From: Phaffia rhodozyma
Lineage: Eukaryota; Basidiomycota; Tremellomycetes; Cystofilobasidiales; Mrakiaceae
Length of the DNA: 64,000 nucleotides
Reading direction: 5' to 3'
Assembly: GCA_014706385.1 (NCBI GenBank)
Contig: JACGZH010000006.1
Span: forward strand, 1,240,001-1,304,000
Part shown: positions 1 to 14,760 of the stretch, one piece after another
How positions within the stretch are numbered: the first letter of the stretch is position 1
How the letters are laid out: each line of letters begins with the position of its first letter
Made by a program: the position numbers and the translations under genes
Notes under the pieces: generated by a model
Told to the model about the DNA's origin: nothing
What the model saw: the letters and a program-made list of their open reading frames with translations, nothing else
The model's database searches: none

Positions 1-2662
<2,662 letters not shown>

Positions 2663-3023
2663 GACGATTGACCAGTCAATCAGATTCCCACATCTTTTCG
2701 AAGTCACTACTCTTCGTAATCTCTTTATCGTTATTTCTTGTTTGATCCCCCTTTTTTTTACTTGGAAAGGAAAAAATTCAAAAAGGATGCATATGTTTTT
2801 CCTGTGACGCCTATCTTGTATTCTCCGAAGACATCAAAATCGTCTCGTCTAGAGAAGAAGAAGAAAGGGTTTGGAGCTAGATAGAAGTCTAGAGTACAGA
2901 TGCGACAAGACATCATAAAGACAAAGCTTGGAACATAGATTGTCCAAAGGAAGAAGAACAAACAGCCGGGAAGCAGCAAGACAGGAGGAGAAGCAGAAAG
3001 GTAAAGCAGAATAGTAGGAAAAA
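2663..3023. other. Intergenic, convergent 3' ends
   Basis: Between the U2AF stop and the stop of the minus-strand CFEM-like gene. It is T-rich then A/G-rich, as expected for opposed 3' UTRs. I see no gene or structured element in it. Confidence 0.6.
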
Positions 3024-4759
3024 CTAAAATGCCGATCGCCATAGGCTATTCCTTTTACCGGCTGGCAAACTCCCACCCCACGTCAACCTCTCATCGTCAG
3101 CCTCATCATCATACAAAAATTCTGAGATGTCTCCCTCGATCGTATCACTTGATTCGGTCTCTCGAGCATCAGGAAAGACTTCACTGCGCATAAGCGTAAC
3201 CCCTCCCGAGCTGAAGAACGGCCGGGGATCGCTTGATGGATTGGCTGAGGGCATCCAGACGTGTTGGTTTAATCCTTCGACTGCGTCTTCCTCTTCCTCT
3301 TGGTCGCGATTGTGATTGTTATACTTGTTATCAAAACAAAGATCCCGAGTGCAGTCTGGATACTCCATGTAGCCTGATGAATACCTTAAAGAACTTATAG
3401 ATCTGCTCTTTCGAGGATCAGGATGGTAAGACGAGAAAGATGAGGTAGGAGAGAAGTCGGACGGGATCGTGACTGATTCTGCGCTAGATGATCCACTCGC
3501 TCGTCTATCCATATCCTCGACTCTAATCACACGAGCATTTTCAGCACGTTCCGTTCGAGCCAGACGAACTTTGGGTCAAAATTCCATACAAAAGAAAAGG
3601 AGAAGGGATGAGAATGATGAATCTCAAAGAGAGAAGGGGGAGGGGTTGAAAGGAAAGGATACATACGGCGCTCCAGGCGTTCCTCCGTATCTTCGTCTAG
3701 TTGAACAGACACCATATCATTCCTCGAACCCACTCCAGAAAGCATTTGAGCCATCTGTACCTTGGATTTCGCGTTATCTTCTAGTTCGACTCTTCTGCCG
3801 TTCTCTGCATCGCCCACATGTCATGGCCATCACATATGGAGAGCAAATAGAGGAGTGATTCATACATTCATCTTCTATTCTTTTCGAAACCCCAAGGATA
3901 TGGTAAAGGAGAGACGAACCTCTGGACCGCAAACTACCACTCTTGAGCATCTGTTTCTGATGCTTCAGCTTGTCTCTCACTCCAATCACGCCAAAGATGA
4001 AACCTATCAACAAGAACAGGCTGCACACTGCGGCCATCTTCGTGAGACAAATGTCACAACAAAGAATCATGATGCAACAGAACGAGCTGTATCAGGCCGA
4101 TGCCCAGAGTGTAGGAAAAACTCTGAAGGAATCACGACTCACGATAGCGCTCACGTTGATGACCATGGGCTGACTGGAGGTCCCTGATGAAGTGCTCGTA
4201 GCCGAAGGGGTAGCAGTTGTTCTCGTAAAAGATGGTTCTGCCAACGTGAACGTTTTATACTATCGACAAGTGGGATCGAGTAGTACGTTTTGGTAGCCTT
4301 CTGTAAGCGATTGGTCCACAGTTTGATTCACGAAAATTAAAATATACACGTACCGATTGGGTGCAGAACGTTACAAACTGATCGTATGCGGTATCCAGAT
4401 TCTGTTGGGCCTGGCATTGTTGTTGAAGACAGACCTAAACCAACCAATGATGAATTCAGTTCAGAGGCAGGCTTATTCAGTGAACGAGAGAATCGACAGA
4501 ATCTTGTGCTATCTACTGCCACTCGACTTGCCCATCAACTTCAAACAAAGACACACACCACGATCGAGTTCTGCCAGGCTGAGGACGCACAAAGGCAGGA
4601 CGAATCCGAAGATTTACACGTCTCTTCAGATGAGTTTGCCATACATGTCGACGCACAAGCTTCGGTTGAGCCGCTCTGGAGGCCTCGTCTTGAGGCTTTA
4701 CTGTATCTTGGTGAAAGAACGGGAAAAGGTTGATATGCTGAGAGTAGAATTGCAGGCAT
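3024..4759 (-). CDS. CFEM-like cysteine-rich single-pass membrane protein
   Basis: Exon chain on the minus strand: a Cys-rich segment ending at 4559, a second Cys-rich exon 4434-4354, a Thr/Ser/Pro linker near 4250-4170, a transmembrane exon near 4030-3920, a short exon near 3810-3690, and the last exon from about 3570 to the stop at 3024. The extracellular part has the fungal spacing CASTC, then CKSSDSSCLC, then VCLQQQC, with a later Cys after FVTF; this resembles CFEM-type domains. One hydrophobic helix (SLFLLIGFIFGVIGV) is followed by a roughly 250-residue charged, Ser-rich cytoplasmic tail containing an acidic run. No convincing signal peptide was located; the first exon probably lies further upstream (up to about 5110), so the 5' limit is provisional. 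The role is unknown; adhesion, haem/iron capture or sensing are possible for this family. Confidence 0.6.
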
Positions 4760-5373
4760 GTTTGGTCAACCCTCTTGAATCAACTGAACTGAACTGAACT
4801 GATCAGGATGATAAGTGGATGAGCAGTGGTATGGTCAGTGAAGTGAGTAGAAAGTAGATTGGAGTATTTCAGACGAGGGAAGAGAGAAGAGAGAAGAGAG
4901 AGCGAGGAAAGGAGATCCTGTAAAGACACGATTTGAGGATATGAAAGGGGAATGACGACCTGGGTATCCATTGTCTGAAAGAAGGAAGAAAACAAAAGAG
5001 GGAACAGAAAGGGATAGGTAGAAGATGATGTTAGTAGTGCAAGTGTGCATTTCTCGTCTCGTTCTTTTGTCTGCTGTAGAGTCACAGACCAGAAGGCAAG
5101 ACACATTCAAAAAAGCCTTCCTATCCAGGAGATCTTCTTTCCTCTCTCCTCGTCATGTTGTCCGATGAGTTCGAGAGTGAAATGAAAATGAAGTTGAAAC
5201 GAAAATCACAAAGGGAAGAAGTAAAAGAATGAAAGAACATGAAACGTTTCTCCGTTTGCCCCTTTTTTTCGTTAACCCCTGAAATTAACTGCGCGTCACG
5301 ATCAAACAAATGATATCATCCAAGGTGTTAATCAGAATACAACGTAACATCTCTTCCAGTCTGCACATCTCTC
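4760..5373. other. Gap holding the unresolved 5' part of the CFEM-like gene
   Basis: Lies between the DNA glycosylase stop and the first exon I can support for the CFEM-like gene. It includes a short AACTG tandem repeat near 4785-4802 and hydrophobic open stretches on the minus strand, one of which may encode the missing signal peptide. No independent gene is apparent. Confidence 0.4.
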
Positions 5374-7045
5374 TTATTCTACTTTCAGATACTGCCACAT
5401 CATCCAGCTTCCGATCGACCGGTAAGGCTTCCAGCTTTCCGTCAGCAGATCCATCTCTTCCGGCGTTAGATAAGCTCCGGCTTTCTTCTTGCCTGCCAAT
5501 CGGCTCTTGAGTAACTCTATCGTCAGCGTGCCCGGCAGTTCGGGAGCAGGCGTCAGCGGGTACGTTATCGGTTGGTTCTTGACCGCCGGTGATGGTGAGC
5601 CCGGAGTTTCGAACGCGAGAGATGACTGTTTAGCCCCAGCAGGTGTAGAGGGCGTAGGAGGGGCAACGGCAGCAGCGAGATCAGATGTGCCAGGCTCTTG
5701 TGACGTGGAGCCTAGAGGCAGAGGCGATACGGTCTGCTTAAAATTGATCGGACCATTTGGGTTGATCTGTCCATTGATGACCCACTTGAGAAGGCCTTTC
5801 TGAACAGCTAAATCACCGCTGTTACAGTCGAAGAGAGAGGAGGTCCATATCGATATCAAACCCTCTGAGTCAAGAGAAAGATCATGCAGTAGAGTAACTC
5901 TAAGCTTACCATGGAAGGACATTTGGCCGTCGAAGGATAAAGAGACTGAACATATCCACCGTCCACTATAGGTTACCAGAAAGAAGATTAACATCCATCA
6001 AGTGCCTGACAGCTGACGGGGAACAAAGGAAGCGTGCTCACCGGACCAACTCCTCGGATAGATATCAATGTCTTGTTGAGCTGCTCGTCCGATGCTTTTA
6101 ACAACACATCTTGGCTCAACTCTCCACTAACAAATTTCTCAGATATACCCAATATGTACTCGGCTTTTCTTCCGGATAACCCAACCGATTTCAAAGTTTC
6201 TATCTGAGGCTCAGGGAGAGCGAGGACCTGATTAGGAGTCGGAAAGTATCTTGTAGTACTGTATTAGTCCGTTAGTCGGTCGTTAAAGAATAGGCTGATA
6301 AATATGGGAGCATGTGAAGATCTTATGAGGAGAAGTGAGGCATCAGCTCGCACCTTTCCAGGCTAATCTGACGTTTTTCCGGAAGCTGCTCAGGAAAAAA
6401 GAGTCGGGTACTGATTTGGTTATGATATATACGATAGAGACACCGATCGATAAGCTTTCTTGTTAAGTCCAAAGTCAATATACATCAGCTCCGAAAGAAA
6501 CCCACAATTTATAAGCGATACTCGCTGCCGCCGAGATTGCGAGTTGCTGGCCCATCCTTTTGTACATCCGACAAAGAGCTTGTCAATTTCACTTTGTTCT
6601 CCCCGAGGGCCAGGCCTAACACCTGGAAGCAAACTTACAAGATCCCAATCAGGGCTTTATAACAGTTCTCTTCGCGCGGTTTCTCAAAGTCTTCAAAAGG
6701 AAACTTCTCAAACATGATTCTAAATCTTGGATCACTTCCAACGAGATGTCTTTTCGCATCTTGCATAGAGAACGATAATGTGGCGGGAATGGTTTGTGGA
6801 GCTGTTGGAGATTGATCCTCATTCAAGCCTGGTTTTACCGTCGATGACGATGAATCAAGATTCTCAGTCTTGGTCTCGGAAATTACAGCTGCCAGCTCGG
6901 CTTTGGCTGGACCCCGTAGAGTAGAAAGCTCTCTATCTGACTTGAACCGTTTGAGAGCAGGTGGCGGAGTCGAAGGAGGGCTGCCGAGCTGAGAGCCGAG
7001 CCGGACTAGAGATTTCACGGAAGAAGCTCGAGTTGTGGGTGCCAT
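5374..7045 (-). CDS. DNA-3-methyladenine glycosylase (AlkA/Mag1 type, HhH-GPD superfamily)
   Basis: Removes alkylated bases to start base-excision repair in the nucleus. Start MAPTTRASSVKS at 7045 with a disordered Ser/Pro-rich N-terminus of about 90 residues. The core follows: SDPRFRIMFEKFPFEDF, then across an intron QLAISAAASIAYKL (the usual SQQ.s..AA.aI helix), then VGLSGRKAEYI, the helix-hairpin-helix end GVGP joined across an intron to WTVDMFSLF, and the loop SGDLAVQKGLLKW, whose Asp is the expected catalytic residue. The C-terminus ends in WKPYRSIGSWMMWQYLK, typical of yeast and bacterial enzymes. A Pro/Ala/Thr-rich insertion separates the GDL loop from that end. At least five exons are needed. 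Confidence 0.88.
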
Positions 7046-7477
7046 CAGGTTAGTCTTGGTGAACTGAAGCGAATTATGGATGTTAGTGAGTAAACAGATA
7101 TCAAGGGATGTCAGCTCGATGGCGAGAATATATATGGAAAGATAAATCGGATCCGGTTAGTTAGCACATCCATCCATCATACTTAATCAGATGGTGAGGT
7201 GAGTCAAGAGATTACTGAGAAATACATCCATAAGAGGAATTAACCCTAACATCAAGTTTTGCCATCCGCTGGGAGATCGATTCCATCTATGTTCAAGTTC
7301 TCGTGCAACAAACTCAACAGAGATATCAGCAGTTGTACGTTCGTCCTTGCCTCACTCTTGTATAGCACACAGCTTACTGTTTAATACATACGTACTTCTC
7401 GGCAAAATCTTTTCATCTGGGATCAGCTCTTCAACCTTCTACTCACTACCCCGTTTCAATAACGAACAAAGACAAGC
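7046..7477. promoter_or_regulatory. Divergent promoter region of the DNA glycosylase and SFT2 genes
   Basis: About 430 bases between two start codons pointing away from each other, so it must hold both promoters. I see no clear TATA box or known operator in it. Confidence 0.5.
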
Positions 7478-9048
7478 ATGTCAGGATGGCTGTACGTCTT
7501 CCTGATTTATGCAAGAGACTGGGTGTGCAAGACTCACTGTCTTCTATTTGTTGACGATCTGGCTTGTCATCATATGATCTTTCAGAAACTTGGATACAGG
7601 TCGGTTGGGATCTGGAGGTACTGGAGGGATCGACCTGAACTTAACTCCTGTACGTCCTCGTTCTGATCTTCTCTTTGCAGGTGCTAGGCTTAGCCCAACT
7701 CAGCTCAAAGGAGTCTGAGACTTCTCTAAATATCTATCGTATCATGTACTCAGCCACTGACCATGCTACATCTGATTTTCTCTGGCTTGTTCTAAACAAA
7801 TTGGTTTCTGTTGGTGGATGAGATTTTTGTCGCCTTAGGAAAAGAGTGCCTTTGAGTTTATGGGCTTAACTTGGGTGAGTTATATTGACTTTAGCAATTC
7901 GAATGTCATCTACGTTCCTGTTACTCAGATATGAACATTGCTACTTTTTGGTCTCTCAGACGCAAAGACGTTCGTCTCAAAAGCATTTTATTTGCGTTAT
8001 GGATTTAAGTACTGACTAGGAAAGGACTGGCCATTCCCGCTATGAACGTGCACAGTTATGGGGTGAGTAGTTACCTCTTTGTGGCCTTGTTTGATATCCT
8101 CACCTGGCAACGCGTCGAGACTGATGCAACACGATTCAAAAACTTGTAATCAGCTTCGGAGCTTGTGAGTTGCCTTATCTCTATCCATACGTTGTCTCGC
8201 TAGCTGTTGATCACTGTCTTCGACCAACCTTCATTGACGGTCCGCGCATGGATAGGCCTAGGATTAGGTTTCGTCGTGTCATTGATTGGCGCAGTCCTTC
8301 TGTATGTTCATAGCATGTCTTGTCAGAAAACGGCACCGTTTGCTCTATGCTTAACTCTTGCTGTCGCAAAATATTGCTCAATATAGATTTATTGGATCGA
8401 CTATATCATTTGCTTGTGAGGATATGTTCTTCAAAATCCGAGAAGACGCCCTTTTCGCTCGTTTCAAAGCTGATCAATATTGTGGTTGGACAGTCTTGTA
8501 TGCTGTAGGATGCATCATCTCTCTGATCGGAACTGGATTCCTGGTTGGATTCTTGAAGCAATTCAAGATGGTTTGTCTATCTTTGCCCCCTTTGCTTTCA
8601 CCGATGTTCAAAGAAGACGGCGCTGACCGTTCGTATCTATACCGCTGCTCTCTGGGTGTCCGCCTCAAAGATGTTCGCTCCTGTCCGTTTGGTAGCCACG
8701 GCTATATTCCTCGGGTCGCTAGTAATGTGCTTCATTGCCGCTTTCGTTCTCGGCAACGCGGTACTTTGCATCGTCTTTGTGATCATTTCGTACTTGGCAT
8801 TCGCCTGTGAGTTTTTGCTTTCAAAATCATAATTGACATCTCAATTTTGCCAGCATCTGATTCCTCAAGGCTGATCAAAACGGAGTTTGGTTCTCACAGG
8901 GTACTCGTTGAGCTATGTCCCATATGCGAGGTGCGCACGAGACATTCATCATTTGTATTCTTGTGAGCGACAGTGCTAAACTTCTGGTATTTCTTTCCTA
9001 CTTGATAGATCTCTTGTCAAGAACGCTGTTTCCAAGTTTGTCGGTTGA
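7478..9048 (+). CDS. SFT2: SFT2-like Golgi vesicle transport membrane protein
   Basis: Small tetraspan protein of the Got1/Sft2 family, involved in endosome-to-Golgi vesicle fusion. Exons: 7478-7491, 7586-7649, 7839-7874, 7960-7969, 8056-8062, 8154-8164, 8256-8301, 8387-8415, 8494-8570, 8671-8806, 8900-8930, 9009-9048; together 501 nt, exactly 166 codons plus stop with phase kept at every junction. The joined product starts MSGWLNLDTG, has the family signature LTWTQRLMGFGACLGLGF before helix 1, then LYAVGCIISLIGTGFLVG, KQFKMMFAPVRLVAT, and the family ending FAWYSLSYVPYAR. Four hydrophobic helices are visible. Three consecutive exons are only 10, 7 and 11 nt. The match of the assembled protein to SFT2 is what supports these tiny exons. 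Confidence 0.85.
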
Positions 9049-9267
9049 GGGCTGGATGAATTCAATAATATATATGCATGGCTTTATAAGAGAATCGATT
9101 ACGTAACAAACATCAGTCTTGACCTGAACCTGATGCCAGCCTGATTGTAATAAAATTAAGTTCAACCAAAGACACGTCCTCCTCTGGCCACTCCTGTGCG
9201 TGTATACAACCCAAACGGTCATCCTACCAATCCTTTTGTAAGGAGAAAAGAAGTTGCAGCAAGGACC

Positions 9268-12200
9268 ATGGCCGATACAACAAACAGACGTCAGACGAGG
9301 TCGTCTCAGCCGGCTCCACCACCACCTCCAGAGCCGGTGTATTGTATATGTAGAGAGCCTGATACGCCATCGAGGAATATGATCGCGTGTGATTCATGTG
9401 GAGAATGGTTCGTCTGGCTGTCACTCATCTGAGCTTCGTCTTTCTTTTGTCCTTTGGCCGTTGTCACCTACACTCTACGTTTTGTGTCTTGTTCCTGTTT
9501 CTACACTGGGTTGAAATCTCGTTATCTTGAACGGATGGATGGATAATCGGCCTTCTATCGTGTGCTCGCTTAACTAGGTATCACTGGGACTGTGTTGGAC
9601 TGGATGAGGTGATTGCTCAAAACATACGTTCGTATCTATCTAATCTCTTTAGTTCATTGTTCTCCGATATCGAACCGAGCAATAAAACTAAACTAGATTA
9701 TCCCTGTGTGCCAACATCAACCATCCGCTCGCCTCTTCTGCTTTTGACGGGATATCTCTTCTGCTCCTGAATATCATCTATCACCTCCTGTTGTTCTCTT
9801 CTTGAATGTTCCATGTCTCGACCTTTCCTCTTTCTCTGATCTCTTTCACTCTTCAGATATCTACATATGTGGCAGCTGTCAACTAGCTACTGGCCGGCAA
9901 ACTACCCGTAAGTTTTTTTTTTGTTCTTGATCAGCTGGACTTCATGCCTGTATAGCAAGATTCGTCCTCGTTTGCTCTCGATGTGTTTTCGACTTGGAGA
10001 CAACATCAGCCGGCTCTGGAGCCACTTGATGAGATCTATGATACTCTTCGCTCGTAACTGCGTGAAAAGAAGAACAAAGATGAAGAAGAGTAGTAGTTTC
10101 CTAGTCGTTTCTTGAATAGGATCGAGCTTGCGACAGGGTGAGCCCGCACGAGGACCGAGGTCAAGGAAGATGATCGATCGATATCACTACACCTCCTCCT
10201 TTTTCTTCTTTCTTAACTCTTGATTGAGGCCACACAATGCATTTCTGAGCTACGTTGGTCTCTTTTCTTGCGAGACGCCGGCTGGGCTCTGTCCTGTCCT
10301 GTCCTGTCCTGTCCTGTCCTTTACTTCTTTTCACCGTTGAGAACTTCTTCCTACGTACAAGCTCTTCTTTTATCTCTTGCGTTCCATACGACGGCAAGCC
10401 TAGGATGTATGCATATATGCATAGATCTTCCTCTTTCTTTTCTCTGTCTCTGGAGAAAAGAATTGATGGCAACACAGAAGGCTTTGAGTGGGATATATTC
10501 GAGAGGATCCAATCCAGAGATAAGCTTTGTAGATTTAAGGATTTCTCTACCGGCAGACGGAGAAGTTGAAGGATTTATGAGCGGCAAAACCCGCTCTTCT
10601 CGTTTTCCTCCTTTACGTTTCTCCTTCTTTCCTTTCTACCCAACCATCCAACTCTCTTCTTCTTTCGCTCCTCGTCTTTCTCTTCTGGCTTTGTCATGTA
10701 CTTTTCTCACTACTTTAATTCTTGCAGTGCTCCATGTCTGCCTGATCAGATGCTGACTTTATTCGATCTTCTTTTCTCTTCCCATAGGTCATCCCTCTCT
10801 CTATACATTCGCCGATCCTTCTCTTCCTTCAACCTCCCAAGCATACCCAGATGCTAACTATATCAACTCTACCATTGATCCTTCGTTCATTATCGATCCG
10901 TATCCTCTTCCTGATGAATTCGGAGGTGGCAGTAGCTCCTCAGTAGGTGATCAAGTCTCTCGAGGACAACCCGAGTGGTACACCGACTCAACCCCAAATG
11001 CAGGATATGCATCGTTCTACCCGGCCAATCCTCTATCTTCCAGCCAACATATATCCCAGGCCTCAGTTGATGCTTCTCAACAAGGGTTCTACTCAGAATT
11101 GGACCACGCTCGGGAGTATGCTTTTGATCAACCTGCGGGCGATGAAAACGACGCTCGGTTGAGACAGCATCAGCAACAGGCTCGCTTAGGGAAAGGAACG
11201 GCAGGAGATACTGAATGGACAGAAGAGGAAATAAGCAAGAAGAGAAGAAAGGGTTCGAAAGCAGAACAAACCTCGAACGATGTGAGTAATATCTTTTCCC
11301 ATCCTTGTTCTCTGCTTTTGTCATTGGCTTGTAACGGAAGAGATTGTGAGTTTTCTAATCAATCGTCATCTTCACTCACAGACCCCATCCAAACCTCGAC
11401 AACAACGCAAGTCGAGTGCCAAATCAATCTCGTCAAACCCAGTTGCTCACCACAGTCCACCCAGAAACGAAGATCCTGCCTCTTCCCAAGCCAGAAAGCC
11501 ATCTGTCGGCAACTCGGCAGGTCAACATTCTCCTGTTGTGCCTATCAAATCGACACCTCAAGTTGCCAAAAAACCTGCTGTACCTGCTGCTCCTGTCAAG
11601 AGTTCAAAGGAGAAGGAGAAGGAAGCAACTGAGGGGTTGAGAAAGGCGGGAAGTACAGCGATAGCAACTGTACTCAAAGCATTGCTTGCCGAAGACAGAG
11701 CTACGGCGTACGCAGGAGAATTAGAGGAGTTGGTTTGGAACGCGGAGGATGGAGGAAGTGTGACAGGACGCAGAAAGTACACGTAAGTAACACATCTAAT
11801 ATTTTCGCCTTTTAGTTGTCCAATCATCAAGACATAGGGTTCCTGTAAGAATGAACATAATACTTACTCGCAAACTCCATGCGTGTCTTTCAGCGATCGG
11901 ATGAGGTCGTTAAGATTCAACTTGAGTAAGGAGGACCGTAAAGCGTTACGGTCTGGGATAAAAGAAGGAACAATCTCTCCTCTCGAACTCTCTAAGATGA
12001 GCAGTAACGATCTGTGAGTACCATTCTCTCAAGCTATCTGATGATCCTTTGCTGATGCTTTGTTTGAATCTACAATCTATAGTGCAAATCCGGCTCTACA
12101 GCTACTCACACAAGACGCAGCCGATACCGCTCTTCGAACCCGAGTTTTACCCGAGACTGCATCTCAACCTTTAGTGGTTCAGAATCACAAGGGCGTGATG

Positions 12201-14760
12201 GAGGTTTCAGATTCCAGGCTTGAGCTCCAGCGCCAGGAGGAGCGAGAACAGATATTGCAAGAGTCTGAGCGAAACAAACGGAAGCGGGAGTCGGAAGCTG
12301 ATCACCATTCGGCAGGGTTGGCTCGCAAACTTGAGAATGAAGGGCAACAACTACAAGACCTGTCCTCAGAGGATGGAAGAGAAACGGTAGAAAAGGGGTC
12401 GGAAGACAAACACACCAAGTCAAGTGCCAAGAAACAAAGGAACAGCTCTTTCTCATCTAACTTAGAAACAGAGGATGCAATACATAACGATCTTGGTAGT
12501 CCATCTGATTCCACCAGGAAACTTTCTTCTTGCTCTGTATCTTCTCCGGCCTCTTCTCCCACCAAAGGCAATCCATCTGCTGTCGTCCCTCCTTCACCTG
12601 TCAAGTTCTCTCTTGATTCCATCTGGGGCGATAAGCCTCCAACAACAGACAAGAAACGAGAAGGATCGCGCACGCCACCTCCGGCGGAAGATGATCTACA
12701 AAATCCACACAAGGACGCGTTCATGGTAGATGATGTTGATTGGGTTCGAAGCGAGGATAAGGATAGCCTTTCACCATTCAGGGATGAACTTCCCGCTAGA
12801 ACTGAAGGAGGCTCAGGCGACGACGACTTGGTGCTTGACTTCTTCGTCGATGATCAGGCCAAAGACCTTGAGAAGAAGGACGGCGGAGCTAAGAAGATTG
12901 AGGGTGTCCAAGAGGCACCAGCCATCTCGGGACCTCTAGAATATGAAGAGAAGAAGTCGATCGATGAAGCAGATCTCAACTCGATCGAGAAAGCTTGGGA
13001 AGGGCAGGTTAGTCGGATTCTCTGATACATCTCTCATCTAACTAGCGAGACTATCTTCTTACATCCACTCATAACGTGTGCGCCGTTTTTTCTTCCTTGA
13101 ATCACAGATTAACAATCCGGACGCACCCTCCTCCGGAGTGCTTGTCGCCCGGCAAGTGGGTGGACCTTGCGTTCCATCCGACGGCTGGCCAACTTTACTA
13201 CCTTCATCTTCTATCACATTCGCCGGTCGAGTCAAAACGGACAGTTCTAGAAAGTATTTGATGCAAACACATCTAAGCCCAAGCAAGGAAGTTATCGTGG
13301 TTTCGTTTGAGGCCAAGGAAGGGGAAGCAGAAAACAAGGAGGCAGAAACTAGCTTGATGGACTTTTTGAGCGAGAGAGAGTGAGTTTTCTCGTCTTGATT
13401 TCCAATTGTTTCATGTGTCAAGCTTCAGACAAAGTCTTGTTCTTGTTCGAGAAAGGTCACTAATCGTTTCATATCGAAATCCTATCATCTTTGTTGCTTG
13501 ATCAGTCGAGATGCGTTGATAAATCCATATGGGTTGACTTCTGCGCTTCCATTATTCGCGGCAAGAGATCTTTACATCCTCTCGCTTCGGCAAAAGGATC
13601 CGATGCCCGAGTTTCTCATCTTGTTGGACTCGTGCAAGGTCCCAGAAGTACGAACGAAGGATTATCTTCTTGGAGTATTCATTCGACAAAAGAATTCAGC
13701 CTCCACTCGGTCTTCTACGAAGAAAGTGGTTTCTCCTCCTCCCTCAGCACTACCATCTATGGCTCCAGGACTTACTACACCAGTGGCTGACTACAGCTCT
13801 GCTGCCATCCAATCAAACGCCCCTGTGGAGACATCTGCTGCTCTGGTCCATGATGCGCCTGCTGCTACGATGCAGATGCCAATTCCGATGCCTATGCCTA
13901 CACTTCCACCGGGAGCCACGCCTTTCCCAGTCCCAATGCCGATGCCGATGCCGACGTTGCCTTTGCCCATGCCACCACCTACACTTCCTATCCCGTCAGT
14001 GGCAGCACCGCCTCCGACGGTGCAACCTGCACCACTGCTTACCTCGGATTCGATAGCTAATCTGTTGGCTAGCTTACAAGGGGTTGTTAAGTCACCCATG
14101 CCTGATATTGGGACGTCTGTTGGACCGACTATCTCCAATCAACCAGCACCTCCACCGAATCCTTCCCCGGCATATCCTCCGCCACATTCATTGGGCCATC
14201 AACCGTGGATGCCTCCTCCAGGGTATTACCCTCCACCTCCACCTCCACCTCCATCTCCGCCACCGTCATCGTCTACTGCTCCAGTTCAATATGGAGCTAC
14301 TGACTCTACTTACGCACCCACAGGTACGCCTACACCTAGCTACCCTACCGGTGGCCATACCCCTTCCTATACTTCTAGCGGTGGACAAACCCCATCCTAT
14401 GCATCAGGTCCTCATCCTCCACTCCCTCCACCAGGGAACCACGAACCCGACAAAAGATCGCCCGTTTACGGGAACGGTCAGTCCTATCCCACCGGTTCGA
14501 GAAGAGTTCCACAAACGAACGGGTCACCGCCGAGAGATACTTGGGATCAACCGTCGCGGGGATATTCTGCTAACTCATGGGATAGACAACCTCCGCCACC
14601 GCCGATGAACTCAGGCTACGGGCAACCGCCCGGCGGACACTCAGGTCACGATTCTAGACAGAGAGATTGGGGAGCGCCAACTGCGGGACCAGGACGAGAG
14701 AGAGGAGATGGCGGTTGGGCTTCGAGAGCAAGAGGCAGGAGAGGCGGAGGGAGGTATTGA
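9268..14760 (+). CDS. PHD finger / TFIIS-central / SPOC domain transcription protein (Bye1/DIDO-like)
   Basis: Exons: 9268-9407, 9578-9627, 9857-9907, 10788-11281, 11382-11782, 11894-12013, 12083-13007, 13108-13379, 13506-14760; 3708 nt, 1235 residues with consistent phase. Residues 20-75 form a PHD finger (YCICREPDTPS, CDSCGEWYHWDCVGLDE, YICGSCQ), which in this family reads histone H3K4 methylation. A TFIIS-M region follows (DRMRSLRFNLSKEDRKALR, then IKEGTISPLELSKMSSND). A SPOC domain occupies the segment from SGVLVARQVGG to KDYLLGVFIRQ. The C-terminal 350 residues are Pro/Met/Gly-rich and end in an Arg-Gly tail. In yeast Bye1 this architecture binds RNA polymerase II and chromatin. Intron 3 is 880 nt, far longer than its neighbours. 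Confidence 0.88.
9908..10787 (+). other. Unusually long (880-nt) intron of the PHD/SPOC gene
   Basis: Starts GTAAGT and ends CCATAG. The codon C|GT joins the PHD exon to the next exon in frame. It contains a (TGTCC) tandem repeat and long pyrimidine tracts. Open frames inside it are low-complexity and resemble no protein I know. Confidence 0.65.
10290..10320 (+). repeat. (TGTCC)6 pentanucleotide repeat
   Basis: Six perfect copies in tandem inside the long intron of the PHD/SPOC gene. Confidence 0.95.

Noticed and set aside
7650..7680. A possible 31-nt intron in SFT2 followed by an exon VLGLAQLSSKESETS
   Set aside because: The next junction would then break the frame. Skipping to 7839 keeps phase 0 and gives the family-like sequence LNLTPEKSAFEFMGL.
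10220..10756. A 178-codon open frame inside the long intron
   Set aside because: It runs through the TGTCC repeat and pyrimidine tracts and shows no recognisable motif. Exon phases on both sides join perfectly without it.
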